A stretch of DNA of 64,000 nucleotides from Kribbella antiqua (GTDB taxonomy: Bacteria > Actinomycetota > Actinomycetes > Propionibacteriales > Kribbellaceae). Below are positions 25,517 through 34,158 of the stretch, piece after piece. Within the stretch, counting starts at the first letter, position 1. Each line of letters starts with the position of its first letter. The position numbers and the translations under genes were made by a program. The notes beneath the pieces were generated by a model, which did no database searches, had not been told where the DNA came from, and saw only the letters and a program-made list of their open reading frames with translations. Location: NCBI RefSeq assembly GCF_004345665.1, contig NZ_SLWR01000011.1, positions 310,001 to 374,000 of the forward strand. Reading direction: 5' to 3'.

Positions 25517-26658
25517 AGATCGTCGGGTACGAGACATTTTTGGTAGCGCCGCGGTGGCAGTTCCTGCGGATCGACACCGACGAGGGCATCAGCGGCTGGG
25601 GTGAGCCGATCGTCGAAGGGCGGGCCGAGGCGGTCCAGGGCGCGGTCACCGCACTGATGGAGTATCTCGTCGGCACGGATCCGCTGCGGATCGAGGACCA
25701 CTGGCAGACGCTGGCCAAGGGCGGTTTCTATCGTGGTGGACCGGTGCTGTCGAGTGCCCTTGCCGGGATTGATCAAGCCCTCTGGGACATCAAGGGGCGG
25801 TACCACGAGACGCCCGTACACGAGCTGCTCGGCGGTCCGGTCCGCGACCGCGTCCGCATGTACACCTGGGTCGCCGGTCGCGACACCGCCGCTCTCATCG
25901 ACGACGCACAAGCCAAGGTGGCCAAGGGATTCTCGGCGGTCAAGCTCAACGTCTCCGATGCGCTGCCCGCAGTCCCGTCGGCGGCCGAGATCCGCACGAT
26001 GGTCGCCCGAGTCGAGGCTCTGCGCGACGCTCTTGGCGACGAGATCGACATCGCGCTCGATCTCCACGGCCGCTTCAGTACAGCGGCCACCCGGCGGATC
26101 CTGCCGCTGCTCGAACCACTGCTGCCGTTGTTCGTCGAGGAGCCGGTGCTGCCGGAGTTCGCCCGCGATCTGCGCCGGATCACCGACTCGACCAGCATCC
26201 CGATCGCGACCGGCGAGCGGCTGTACTCCCGCTGGGACTTCCGCGACGTCCTCCCGACCGGCATTGCCGTCGCCCAGCCCGACCTCTCGCACGCCGGCGG
26301 TATCTCCGAGGTACGGCGCATCGCCGCGATGGCCGAGGCCTACGATGTCGCGGTGGCTCCACACTGCCCATTGGGCCCCATCACCTTGGCGGCAAGCCTG
26401 CAGATCGACCTGGCGACGCCGAACTTCCTGATCCAGGAGCAGAGCCTCGGCATCGAGTACGGCGGCGGTAGCGCACTCCTCGACTACCTCGTCGACCCGC
26501 AGGTGTTCAGCTTCGTCGACGGACACATCGAGCGGCTCGCCGGTCCCGGACTCGGCATCGAGGTCAACGAGGACGCCGTACGGGCTGCGGCTGCCGACCC
26601 CCACACCTGGAGGTCTCCGATGCTGCGGCACTCCGACGGTTCCTTCGCCGAATGGTGA
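25513..26658 (+). CDS. dgoD: D-galactonate dehydratase (enolase superfamily)
   Basis: A 381-residue enzyme expected to convert D-galactonate to 2-keto-3-deoxygalactonate. It follows the DgoD pattern closely: PRWQFLRIDTDEG, FYRGGPVLSSALAGIDQALWDIKG, LDLHGRFS and FVEEPVLPEF. Metal ligands include the Asp of LDLHGR and the Glu of EEPV. Later landmarks are IPIATGERLYSRWDF, QPDLSHAGGISE and APHCPLGPI, the last carrying the catalytic His. GTG start in GTGA overlap with the ROK gene. The remaining KDG kinase and aldolase steps are not in the window. Confidence 0.88.
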   Translation: MKIVGYETFLVAPRWQFLRIDTDEGISGWGEPIVEGRAEAVQGAVTALMEYLVGTDPLRIEDHWQTLAKGGFYRGGPVLSSALAGIDQALWDIKGRYHETPVHELLGGPVRDRVRMYTWVAGRDTAALIDDAQAKVAKGFSAVKLNVSDALPAVPSAAEIRTMVARVEALRDALGDEIDIALDLHGRFSTAATRRILPLLEPLLPLFVEEPVLPEFARDLRRITDSTSIPIATGERLYSRWDFRDVLPTGIAVAQPDLSHAGGISEVRRIAAMAEAYDVAVAPHCPLGPITLAASLQIDLATPNFLIQEQSLGIEYGGGSALLDYLVDPQVFSFVDGHIERLAGPGLGIEVNEDAVRAAAADPHTWRSPMLRHSDGSFAEW

Positions 26659-27902
26659 CCCGCGCGCAGACCCCGCCGATGGGGTGGAACAGCTGGGACT
26701 GCTTCGGTACGACGGTGACCGAGGCCGAGGTGCTCGCGAACGCACAGGTGATGCACGACAAGCTGCTGGCGTCCGGCTGGGACACCATCGTCGTGGACAT
26801 CGCCTGGTACGACCCGACGGCACGGTCGCACGGGTACAACACCGACGCGCCGGTCGTCCTGGACGACTACGGCCGCCAACTGCCGGCGCCCAACCGCTTT
26901 CCCTCAGCGGTCGAGGGCGCCGGCTTTGGACCACTCGCCGCCAAGGTGCACGAGCTCGGGCTGAAGTTCGGGCTGCACATCATGCGCGGCATCCCGCGCC
27001 GTGCGGCCGAGCTCGACCTCCCGATCTTCGGCACGGAGTTCACCGCCCGGGAGGTCGCGGATCCAGAGCACGTGTGCACCTGGAACCCGGACAACCTCGG
27101 GCTGAACCACGACCACGCCGGCGCCCAGGCGTACTACGACGCGCAGGTCGCGCAGTTCGCCGCCTGGGGTGTCGACTTCATCAAGGCCGACGACATGCTC
27201 GCGCCGTACCACGACCGTGAGATCGCTGCGTACGCACGCGCGATCGAGCGCAGCGGCCGGGACATCGTGCTGTCGCTGTCGCCGGGCACGCACCTGTCGA
27301 CTCACCATCTCGAGCATCTGCGAGCCAACGCACAGATGTGGCGCATCTCGGACGATCTGTGGGATCGCTGGGAGGACGTGCACGCGCAGTTCGCCCGGCT
27401 CGCGCGCTGGTCGCCGTTCCAGCAGGAAGGTGGTTGGGCCGACGCGGACATGCTGCCGCTCGGCCGGATCGGGATTCGGGCCGAGCGTGGTGACGACCGG
27501 TCCAGTCGCCTGACCTGGGACGAGCAGAAGACGCTGCTGACGTTGTGGGCGATGGGCCGATCGCCGCTCATGATGGGTGGCGACCTGCCGACATCCGGCG
27601 ACGAGACGCTCGACTTGCTCGCCAATCCAGCGCTGGCAGAGGTGCTGCGGACGTCGTCCGACGGTCGCGAGGTGATCCGTGAGCCGATGGACGACGGTGA
27701 GCTGATCGTGTGGACGGCGGGCCCGTACGTCGCCATCTTCTGGACCGGCGCCTCCTCGCGGAAGGTGACCGTGCCACTGGCGTCACTCGGCGCCGGCGCT
27801 TCGGGAGCGCACGACCTGTGGGATGGCGCCACACAGGACGTGAGTGAGCAGCTCGAGTACGACGTACCCGCGCATGGTGTGCGCTGGTTGCGGCTTACCT
27901 AG
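26652..27902 (+). CDS. GH27 alpha-galactosidase
   Basis: A 416-residue glycosidase. It opens with PPMGWNSWDCFG, the GH27 hallmark. Asp180 in FIKADDM is the likely nucleophile and Asp235 in WRISDDLWDRW the likely acid/base. A beta-sandwich C-terminus ends VRWLRLT. There is no signal peptide, so it acts inside the cell on imported oligosaccharide. ATG 26652 overlaps the dgoD stop. Its 3' end overlaps the convergent SDR gene by 8 nt. A subset of GH27 are isomaltodextranases or beta-arabinopyranosidases, but the dgoD neighbour favours galactose. Confidence 0.88.
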   Translation: MVTRAQTPPMGWNSWDCFGTTVTEAEVLANAQVMHDKLLASGWDTIVVDIAWYDPTARSHGYNTDAPVVLDDYGRQLPAPNRFPSAVEGAGFGPLAAKVHELGLKFGLHIMRGIPRRAAELDLPIFGTEFTAREVADPEHVCTWNPDNLGLNHDHAGAQAYYDAQVAQFAAWGVDFIKADDMLAPYHDREIAAYARAIERSGRDIVLSLSPGTHLSTHHLEHLRANAQMWRISDDLWDRWEDVHAQFARLARWSPFQQEGGWADADMLPLGRIGIRAERGDDRSSRLTWDEQKTLLTLWAMGRSPLMMGGDLPTSGDETLDLLANPALAEVLRTSSDGREVIREPMDDGELIVWTAGPYVAIFWTGASSRKVTVPLASLGAGASGAHDLWDGATQDVSEQLEYDVPAHGVRWLRLT

Positions 27903-28662
27903 GAGGCATCCGGAGAGCGCCGTCCAGGCGGATCACCTCGCCGTTGAGCAGCTGGTTGTCGACGATGTGGGCGACCAGCGCGGCGTACTCCGACGGGCGG
28001 CCGAGGCGGGACGGGTGCGGGACCTGCTGCTCGAGCACGGTCCGGGTCTCCTCGGGCAGGCCGGCCAGCATCGGTGTCTCCATCGTGCCGGGCGCGATGG
28101 TGACGACGCGAATGCCCTTGTCCGCAAGGTCTCTCGCCGCGGTCAGGGTCAGGCCGACGATGCCGCCCTTGCTGGCCGCGTACGCCGCCTGCCCGACCTG
28201 ACCGTCGTACGCCGCGATCGACGCGGTCATCACCACGACGCCGCGATCGCCGTCGTCGCCCGCCGGCTGGGCGACCATCCGCTCGGCGGCGAGCCGCAGC
28301 ACGTTGAAGGTGCCGATCAGGTTGACCTCGACCACCTGCCGGAAGGTTGCCAGCGGCAACGGACCCTTGCGGCCGACGACCCGGCCGGGAGTGGCGATTC
28401 CGGCGCAGGTCACGACGACCTTCAGCGGGCCGAGCTCTGCAGCTTTATCGAGCGCGGCCGTGACGGCGGCCTCATCGGTGACGTCCGCTGGTGCGAACAC
28501 CACCCGGTCGCCCAGCTCGTCCGCGATCGCCTTGCCGCCCGACGAGGACAGGTCGACGATCACGACCCCGGCTCCCGCCGCGGCCAGCCGCCGTACGGTG
28601 GCTTCGCCGAGACCGGAACCACCGCCGGTGACGAGGGCGACATCGGACGAGGCAAGCTTCAT
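27895..28662 (-). CDS. SDR oxidoreductase, 3-hydroxyacyl-CoA dehydrogenase type II-like
   Basis: A 255-residue short-chain dehydrogenase. It has the cofactor motif TGGGSGLG, the NAD-discriminating Asp in VIVDLSSSGG, the NAG-type CAG and the catalytic YAASK. Segments such as NLIGTFNVLRLAAERM and IAPGTMETPML are characteristic of the HSD17B10/FadB2-like 3-hydroxyacyl-CoA dehydrogenases. Its ATG overlaps the acyl-CoA dehydrogenase stop as ATGA, so the two enzymes form a beta-oxidation-like pair. Branched-chain acyl-CoA breakdown is a reasonable inference. Confidence 0.88.
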   Translation of the reverse strand: MKLASSDVALVTGGGSGLGEATVRRLAAAGAGVVIVDLSSSGGKAIADELGDRVVFAPADVTDEAAVTAALDKAAELGPLKVVVTCAGIATPGRVVGRKGPLPLATFRQVVEVNLIGTFNVLRLAAERMVAQPAGDDGDRGVVVMTASIAAYDGQVGQAAYAASKGGIVGLTLTAARDLADKGIRVVTIAPGTMETPMLAGLPEETRTVLEQQVPHPSRLGRPSEYAALVAHIVDNQLLNGEVIRLDGALRMPPR

Positions 28663-29810
28663 GAAACGCTCCTGAGCAGGTCGCGGCTGATCACCAGCCG
28701 CTGGATCTGGTTGGTTCCTTCGAAGATCTGGGTGACCTTGGCCTCGCGCATGTAGCGCTCGGCCGGGAACTCGCGGGTGTAACCGTAGCCGCCGAGCACC
28801 TGGACGGCGTCGGTGGTGACCTTCATCGCGGCGTCCGTGCAGACCAGCTTGGCGATCGCTGCCTGCTGGGTGAACGGCCGGCCGAGGTCCCGCCGCCGGG
28901 CCGCCTGCAGGTACGTCGATCGCGCGGACTCGACCGCGGCCGCCATGTCGGCAAGGAGGAACTGCACGCCCTGGAAGTCCGCGATCGGATGGCCGAACTG
29001 CTGGCGCTCGAGCGCGTACGACGCGGCGACCTCGAGGGCGGCCTGGGCCAGACCGGTCGCACAGGCCGCGATCCCGAGCCGGCCGGAGTCGAGAGCGGAC
29101 AAGGCGATCCGCATCCCGTCACCCTCGTCGCCGATGCGGTTGGAGCGCGGGACCCGAACCTGGTCGTAGTTGACCAGCGTGGTGGTCGACCCGGTCAGGC
29201 CCATCTTGCGCTCGGGCGCGCCGAAGCTGAGGCCGGGAGACGACGCCGGCACGTGGAAGGCGGAGATGCCGCGCTTCGGGTCGTCCGACGTACGCGCGAA
29301 CGTCGTATAGAAGTCGGCGTGTGAGCCGTGGCTGATCCACGCCTTGGTGCCGGACAGGACGTACTCGTCGCCGTCGCGGACCGCCTTCGTGGTGAGCCCG
29401 CTGATGTCGGAGCCGGCCTGTGGCTCGGACAGCGCGTAGGCGCCGAGCAACTCTCCGCCGACCATGTCCGGCAGCAGGCGTGCGCGCTGCTCCTCGGTCC
29501 CGAGGGTGGCGACGGCGTAACTGGTCATGGTGTGGACGGACACCCCCACGCCGACCGACATCCAGGCGGCGGCGATCTCCTCCAGCATCTGCAGGTACAC
29601 CTCGTACGGCTGCTCGGCGCCGCCGTACTGCTCCGGGTAGGGCAGGCCGAGCAGGCCGGCCTTGCCGAGGGTGCGGAACGCGTCCCGGGGGAACGTCTCG
29701 CTCTCCTCGGCCTGAGCAGCGTACGGCGCCAGCTCGTGTTCGCACAGGTCACGGACCAGGGCGAGCAGGTCAACGGATTCTTCGGTCGGCAGCAACCGGT
29801 CGACAGCCAT
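28659..29810 (-). CDS. Acyl-CoA dehydrogenase
   Basis: A 383-residue flavoenzyme introducing the alpha-beta double bond in an acyl-CoA. It has the substrate/FAD region GAYALSEPQAGSDISGLTTKA, the middle beta domain motif WISHGSHADF, the helix RQQFGHPIADFQGVQF, and Glu364 in QIFEGTNQIQ, the usual catalytic base. It is first of a two-gene operon and divergent from a TetR regulator with a 32-bp operator between. It is full length. Confidence 0.93.
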   Translation of the reverse strand: MAVDRLLPTEESVDLLALVRDLCEHELAPYAAQAEESETFPRDAFRTLGKAGLLGLPYPEQYGGAEQPYEVYLQMLEEIAAAWMSVGVGVSVHTMTSYAVATLGTEEQRARLLPDMVGGELLGAYALSEPQAGSDISGLTTKAVRDGDEYVLSGTKAWISHGSHADFYTTFARTSDDPKRGISAFHVPASSPGLSFGAPERKMGLTGSTTTLVNYDQVRVPRSNRIGDEGDGMRIALSALDSGRLGIAACATGLAQAALEVAASYALERQQFGHPIADFQGVQFLLADMAAAVESARSTYLQAARRRDLGRPFTQQAAIAKLVCTDAAMKVTTDAVQVLGGYGYTREFPAERYMREAKVTQIFEGTNQIQRLVISRDLLRSVS

Positions 29811-29848
29811 CAGGCACCCCTCTCAACGGCTGCCAGAATGATACTCCA

Positions 29849-29880
29849 AACGATACTGAAGACCATACTTCAGTATCGTT
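29849..29880. promoter_or_regulatory. TetR operator with perfect 13-bp arms
   Basis: AACGATACTGAAG (29849-29861) and CTTCAGTATCGTT (29868-29880) are perfect inverted repeats around ACCATA. The site lies 38 nt before the acyl-CoA dehydrogenase start and 15 nt before the tetR start, so one bound repressor would cover both promoters. Confidence 0.85.
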
Positions 29881-29895
29881 CTATGCTGTCTCGAT

Positions 29896-30480
29896 ATGAC
29901 GACAGTCGTTCCGGGACGCCGTACCCGCAGGCAGTCCGAGCTGCTCGATCGGCTCCTGTCCCTGTTTCTCGAACAAGGCTTCAGCCGGTTCACCCTGGAC
30001 GACCTGGCCGCGGAGCTGCGCTGCAGCAAGACGACCCTGTACGCACTCGCGCCGAGCAAGGAGCAGCTCGCCGTCGAGGTGGTCAAGCACTACTTCAAGA
30101 ATGCCACCGCCCAGGTGGAAGCGGCGGTCGCGCGGCAGACCCGGCACGACCGGCGGATCGCGGCGTACCTGAACGCGGTCGCGGACGCGCTGCGGCCGGC
30201 CAGCCGGACCTTCCTGGACGACGTGGCGACGTTCGCCCCGGCCCGGTCGGTGTACGAGCGGAACACCCGGATCGCGGCGGATCGGGTCCGGACCCTGATC
30301 GAGGACGGGATCAACAACCGGGCGTTCCGGCCGGTCGACATCGCGTTCGCGGCGGAGATGATCGCGCACACCATGCAGGCGATCCAGCGCGGCGACATCG
30401 CCCGCCGGACCGGGCTGAACGACGCCGAGGCGTACCGGGAGCTGGCGTCCTTCGTGCTTCACAGTTTGCGGCTGGATTGA
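29896..30480 (+). CDS. TetR-family transcriptional repressor
   Basis: A 194-residue repressor. The N-terminal HTH runs from LLDRLLSLFLEQGFSRFTLDDLAAELRCSKTTLYALAPSKEQL in outline. The helical C-terminal ligand domain is typical of fatty-acid-type TetR proteins. ATG 29896 lies just after a perfect operator. It is expected to repress the divergent acyl-CoA dehydrogenase/SDR operon and itself until an acyl-CoA binds. Confidence 0.92.
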   Translation: MTTVVPGRRTRRQSELLDRLLSLFLEQGFSRFTLDDLAAELRCSKTTLYALAPSKEQLAVEVVKHYFKNATAQVEAAVARQTRHDRRIAAYLNAVADALRPASRTFLDDVATFAPARSVYERNTRIAADRVRTLIEDGINNRAFRPVDIAFAAEMIAHTMQAIQRGDIARRTGLNDAEAYRELASFVLHSLRLD

Positions 30481-30497
30481 CACGGTAGCGTTTCTGG

Positions 30498-32159
30498 ATG
30501 GAACTCAGGCTGGGGCCACTGCTGCGGTACGTGGACGATACGCGCGCCACGGTGTGGGTGGAGACCAGCGAGCCCTGCGAGGTCGAAGTGCTCGGGCATC
30601 GGGCCCGGACCTGGTCCGTGCACGGTCATCACTACGCGCTGGTGCGGATCGAGGGCTTGTCGCCGTCCAGCGAGACGCCGTACGACGTTCGGCTCGACGG
30701 GTCGCTGGTTTGGCCGGTTGATGGTGGCTACGGCCCCAGTGTGATCCGGACGCCGCGCGCGGATGGGACCTTCCGGTTGACGTTCGGGTCGTGCCGGCGG
30801 TCGGCGCCGTTCGACTTTCAGGGGTTCAAGGAGTTCGGGCCGGACGCGTTGGTCGCGCTGGCTGAGCGGATGGCCGGCGGCGCTGACGAGCCGCCCGACG
30901 CGATCCTGCTGCTGGGTGATCAGGTGTACGCCGACGACCCGTCGGACGCCGTACTTGCGAAACTGCGCGAGGCGCATGGTGGTCGGCAGGGGTCCGAGGT
31001 TGCTGACGAGATCGGCAACTTCGAGGAGTACACCTGGCTGTACGACGATGCGTGGACGACGCCGGCCGTGCGGTGGCTGTTCTCCACGGTGCCGTTGTGC
31101 ATGCTGCTCGACGACCACGATCTGCGTGACGACTGGAACACCTCGCTGACCTGGCGCCGCTGGGTGACCGCCCAGCCGTGGTGGCGCGATCGGGTGATCG
31201 GCGCCTACGCGTCGTACTGGGTCTATCAGCACCTCGGCAACCTGTCGCCCGAGCAACTCGACCAGGATCCGACGTACCGGGCGATGCTCTCGATCGAGGA
31301 TGACGACGAACGTACGGCGTACTTGGACAGCTTCGCCTGGACCGCGGACGAGGACCCGGCCTCGACCCGGTGGAGCTTCTACCGCGACTTCGGCGACGAG
31401 TCCCGCGGGGTCCGGCTGGTCGCGGTCGACTCACGCTGCTCCCGGCACCTCGAGCCGGACGAGCGCGCGATGGTCGACGCCCACGAGTGGGAGTGGGTAC
31501 GCGCGTCCACGGTCGAGGCATCGCGGCCGATCCACCATCTGTTGCTGGCCTCGACTCTGCCCTTTCTGCTCGCGCCTGGGCTGCATCACCTGGAGGGGTG
31601 GGACGAGGCGATCTCGTCCGGGGCGTGGGGGCCGCGTGCGGCGCGGGTCGGCGAGAAGATCCGGCAGGGCATGGACCTGGAGCATTGGGCGTCGTTCCGG
31701 AAGTCGTTCGACGACGTGACCGCCCTGCTTTCTTCGCTCGTGCGCGGGGAGGATCCGCCGGCGTCGATCCTGATGCTGTCCGGTGACGTGCACTGCAGCT
31801 ATCTGGCCGAGGCTCAGCTGACCGCAGTACCGCATCCTGGTACGGCGATCCGCCAGCTGACCATGTCTCCGTTCCGGAATCCGATCCCCCGGCACATCCG
31901 GTGGGCGAACCACCTGCTCGACACTCGATGGATGACGACGCTGCTGCACAAGCTCGCGCGGTCGGCTCAGGTCCGGGACGTGGCGGCGGACTGGCGGATC
32001 GCTCACGGACCGTGGTTCGAAAACGGCGCGATGACGCTGATTTTGTCCGGTGAGGACTGGACCGTGGACGTCGACCACGCCTCGCTGGACGGTGATCGGC
32101 AGGTGCTGCGGACGACGCTGACGTACGGAGGATTACCCTTACGCTCCGAATTCGCCTGA
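30498..32159 (+). CDS. PhoD-like metallophosphatase
   Basis: A 553-residue calcineurin-fold phosphatase of the alkaline phosphatase D type. Metal-binding segments are visible as FGSCRRS, ILLLGDQVYADD, LLDDHDLRDDWN and the His-containing LMLSGDVHCSYLAEA. An N-terminal beta-sandwich (residues 1-90, LGPLLRYVDDTRATVWVE) is typical. No Tat or Sec signal is seen, so unlike secreted PhoD it is probably cytoplasmic. It begins 18 nt after tetR, but a functional link is doubtful. Confidence 0.85.
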   Translation: MELRLGPLLRYVDDTRATVWVETSEPCEVEVLGHRARTWSVHGHHYALVRIEGLSPSSETPYDVRLDGSLVWPVDGGYGPSVIRTPRADGTFRLTFGSCRRSAPFDFQGFKEFGPDALVALAERMAGGADEPPDAILLLGDQVYADDPSDAVLAKLREAHGGRQGSEVADEIGNFEEYTWLYDDAWTTPAVRWLFSTVPLCMLLDDHDLRDDWNTSLTWRRWVTAQPWWRDRVIGAYASYWVYQHLGNLSPEQLDQDPTYRAMLSIEDDDERTAYLDSFAWTADEDPASTRWSFYRDFGDESRGVRLVAVDSRCSRHLEPDERAMVDAHEWEWVRASTVEASRPIHHLLLASTLPFLLAPGLHHLEGWDEAISSGAWGPRAARVGEKIRQGMDLEHWASFRKSFDDVTALLSSLVRGEDPPASILMLSGDVHCSYLAEAQLTAVPHPGTAIRQLTMSPFRNPIPRHIRWANHLLDTRWMTTLLHKLARSAQVRDVAADWRIAHGPWFENGAMTLILSGEDWTVDVDHASLDGDRQVLRTTLTYGGLPLRSEFA

Positions 32160-32252
32160 ATACTCAACGGGTCAGCGGGGTAGTACTGCACTCGGTTTAA
32201 GTCAAGGACGCTCCCGCCCCGTGTTGCGTCCTCATCGTGAGGAGGCTGAACC

Positions 32253-33137
32253 GTGAAGTTTTCACCCATCCGCCGTACCACCGCGATCCTGGCCGCTGCC
32301 GGGCTGACCGCCGCCGGTCTGCTCGCCAGCCAGGCCTCGGCCGCACCCATCAACCCGTCGACGCTGTCGGCGACCGCCATCACCGCGACCCTGACCAAGG
32401 ACGCGTCCATCCCGGGCACCGCCTGGCAGACCAACCCGGACGGCCGGATCGTCGTCTCGTACGACGACACGGTCACCGGTGGGAAGCTGACGGCGCTGAC
32501 CAATGTCACCAAGCAGTTCGGCGACCGGATCTCGCTGGAGAAGATCTCCGGGAAGCTGACCAAGTACATCGCCGGTGGCGACGCCATCTACGGCGGGCAG
32601 TACCGCTGCTCGCTCGGCTTCAACGTCCGCAGCGGCAGCACGTACTACTTCCTGACCGCCGGCCACTGCGGCAACATCGCGTCCAGCTGGTACTCGAACT
32701 CCAGCAAGACCACCCTGCTCGGCACCGTCACCGGGTCGAGCTTCCCGGGCAACGACTACGCGATCGTGAAGTACAGCACGTCGTACACGAACCACCCGGG
32801 TGTGGTCGACCTCTACAACGGCTCGAACCAGGACATCACCTCGGCCGGCACGGCGTACGTCGGTCAGGCGGTCAAGCGCAGCGGTAGCACCACCGGTGTG
32901 CACAGCGGTTCGGTCACCGCGACCAACGCCACGGTGAACTACGCCGAGGGCTCGGTCAGCGGCCTGATCCGGACCAACGTCTGCGCCGAGGGCGGCGACT
33001 CCGGCGGCGCCCTGTTCGCCGGCACCGTGGCCCTGGGCCTCACCTCCGGCGGCTCCGGCAACTGCTCCTCCGGCGGCACCACGTACTTCCAGCCCGTAAC
33101 CGAAGTCCTCTCCCGCTACGGCGTCAGCGTCTACTGA
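32253..33137 (+). CDS. Secreted S1-family serine protease (streptogrisin-like)
   Basis: A 294-residue secreted chymotrypsin-fold protease. A Sec signal (1-30) is followed by a pro-region of about 80 residues and the mature protease from IYGGQYRCSLGFNV. The catalytic triad is His138 (LTAGHCG), Asp168 (GNDYAIV) and Ser250 (GGDSGGAL). Cys pairs around His138 and Ser250 are in streptogrisin positions. GTG 32253 follows GTGAGGAGG at ideal spacing. Terminates in a hairpin shared with rlmB. Confidence 0.92.
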   Translation: MKFSPIRRTTAILAAAGLTAAGLLASQASAAPINPSTLSATAITATLTKDASIPGTAWQTNPDGRIVVSYDDTVTGGKLTALTNVTKQFGDRISLEKISGKLTKYIAGGDAIYGGQYRCSLGFNVRSGSTYYFLTAGHCGNIASSWYSNSSKTTLLGTVTGSSFPGNDYAIVKYSTSYTNHPGVVDLYNGSNQDITSAGTAYVGQAVKRSGSTTGVHSGSVTATNATVNYAEGSVSGLIRTNVCAEGGDSGGALFAGTVALGLTSGGSGNCSSGGTTYFQPVTEVLSRYGVSVY

Positions 33138-33152
33138 CGTCCAACAAGAAAA

Positions 33153-33186
33153 CTGCGCCCCGAACCCACCTGGGTCCGGGGCGCAG
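33153..33186. terminator. Hairpin between convergent protease and rlmB
   Basis: CTGCGCCCCG and CGGGGCGCAG pair as the outer stem, with an inner ACCCA/TGGGT stem. It lies 16 nt after the protease stop and 9 nt before the rlmB stop. Confidence 0.75.
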
Positions 33187-33194
33187 CCCTGTTG

Positions 33195-34157
33195 TCAGTT
33201 CCCGCGGCGGCGGGAGATTTCGTAGAGGGTTACGCCGGTGGCTATGCCGGCGTTGAGGGATTCGGTGGCGGAGGTCATGGGGATGGAGACGATGAGGTCG
33301 CAGTTCTCGCGGACCAGGCGGGCCAGGCCCTTGCCCTCCGAACCGACGACGAGGACCAGTGGCTCGGTGGCGGCTTCGAAGGCGGGGAGTTCGACCTCTC
33401 CGTCCATGTCCAGGCCGACGACCAGCAGGCCGGCGTCCTTGTAGGACTTGAGCGCGCGGTTGAGGTTGGTCGCCCGGGCGACCGGGATCCGCGCCGCCGC
33501 ACCGGCCGACGTCTTCCACGCCGACGCCGACATGGACGCCGTACGACGCTCTGGCACGAGTACGCCGTGGGCGCCGAAAGCAGCCGCGGACCGGGTAATC
33601 GCGCCCAGGTTCCGCGGATCGGTCACCCCGTCGAGCGCAACCACGAGCGGCACCTCACCCGCCTCGTACGCGCGGTCGAGCAGGTCGTCCGGATGCGCGT
33701 ACTCGTACGGCGGGATCTGCACCGCGAGGCCCTGATGCGCCCCGCCGGCGGTGACCCGGTCGAGCTCGGCCCGCGGCACCTCGAGCACCGAGATGCCGTG
33801 CTCGACCGCGATCAGCAACGCCTCCCGCAGCCGGGCGTCCCGTTCGGTGCCTTCGGCAACATGCAGCGCGGCGACCGGGACCCCCGCGCGCAGTGCCTCG
33901 ACCACCGGGTTGCGCCCGTACACCCACTCGACCGACGAGTCGGTGTCGCGGCGGGCCGGGCGGCGGGTGCGGTCGCGCTCCTTGGCGCGTTCCTTCGCCT
34001 TCGCCCGCTTGTGCGCGGGGTGCTTGACCCGGTCCACCGCCTTCGGCGTCGGGCCCTTGCCCTCCAGACCGCGGCGAACCCGGCCACCGGATCCGGCGGT
34101 CGGGTTCCCCCGTGGCTTCTTGCGGATCGCTCCCTTGCGCTGGCTACTGCCTGGCAC
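33195..34157 (-). CDS. rlmB: 23S rRNA (guanosine-2'-O-)-methyltransferase, TrmH/RlmB family
   Basis: A 320-residue SPOUT methyltransferase. A very basic N-terminal tail (about 70 residues, Lys/Arg-rich) precedes a substrate-binding domain (VYGRNPVVEALRAG). The knotted catalytic domain follows, with DGVTDPRNLGAITRSAAAFG, LVVGSEGKGL and SIPMTSATESLNAGIATGV. GTG 34157 begins two bases after the cysS TGA. Linkage to cysS is conserved in actinobacteria. It would modify G2251 (E. coli numbering) in the P-loop. Confidence 0.92.
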   Translation of the reverse strand: MPGSSQRKGAIRKKPRGNPTAGSGGRVRRGLEGKGPTPKAVDRVKHPAHKRAKAKERAKERDRTRRPARRDTDSSVEWVYGRNPVVEALRAGVPVAALHVAEGTERDARLREALLIAVEHGISVLEVPRAELDRVTAGGAHQGLAVQIPPYEYAHPDDLLDRAYEAGEVPLVVALDGVTDPRNLGAITRSAAAFGAHGVLVPERRTASMSASAWKTSAGAAARIPVARATNLNRALKSYKDAGLLVVGLDMDGEVELPAFEAATEPLVLVVGSEGKGLARLVRENCDLIVSIPMTSATESLNAGIATGVTLYEISRRRGN

Positions 34158-34158
34158 G

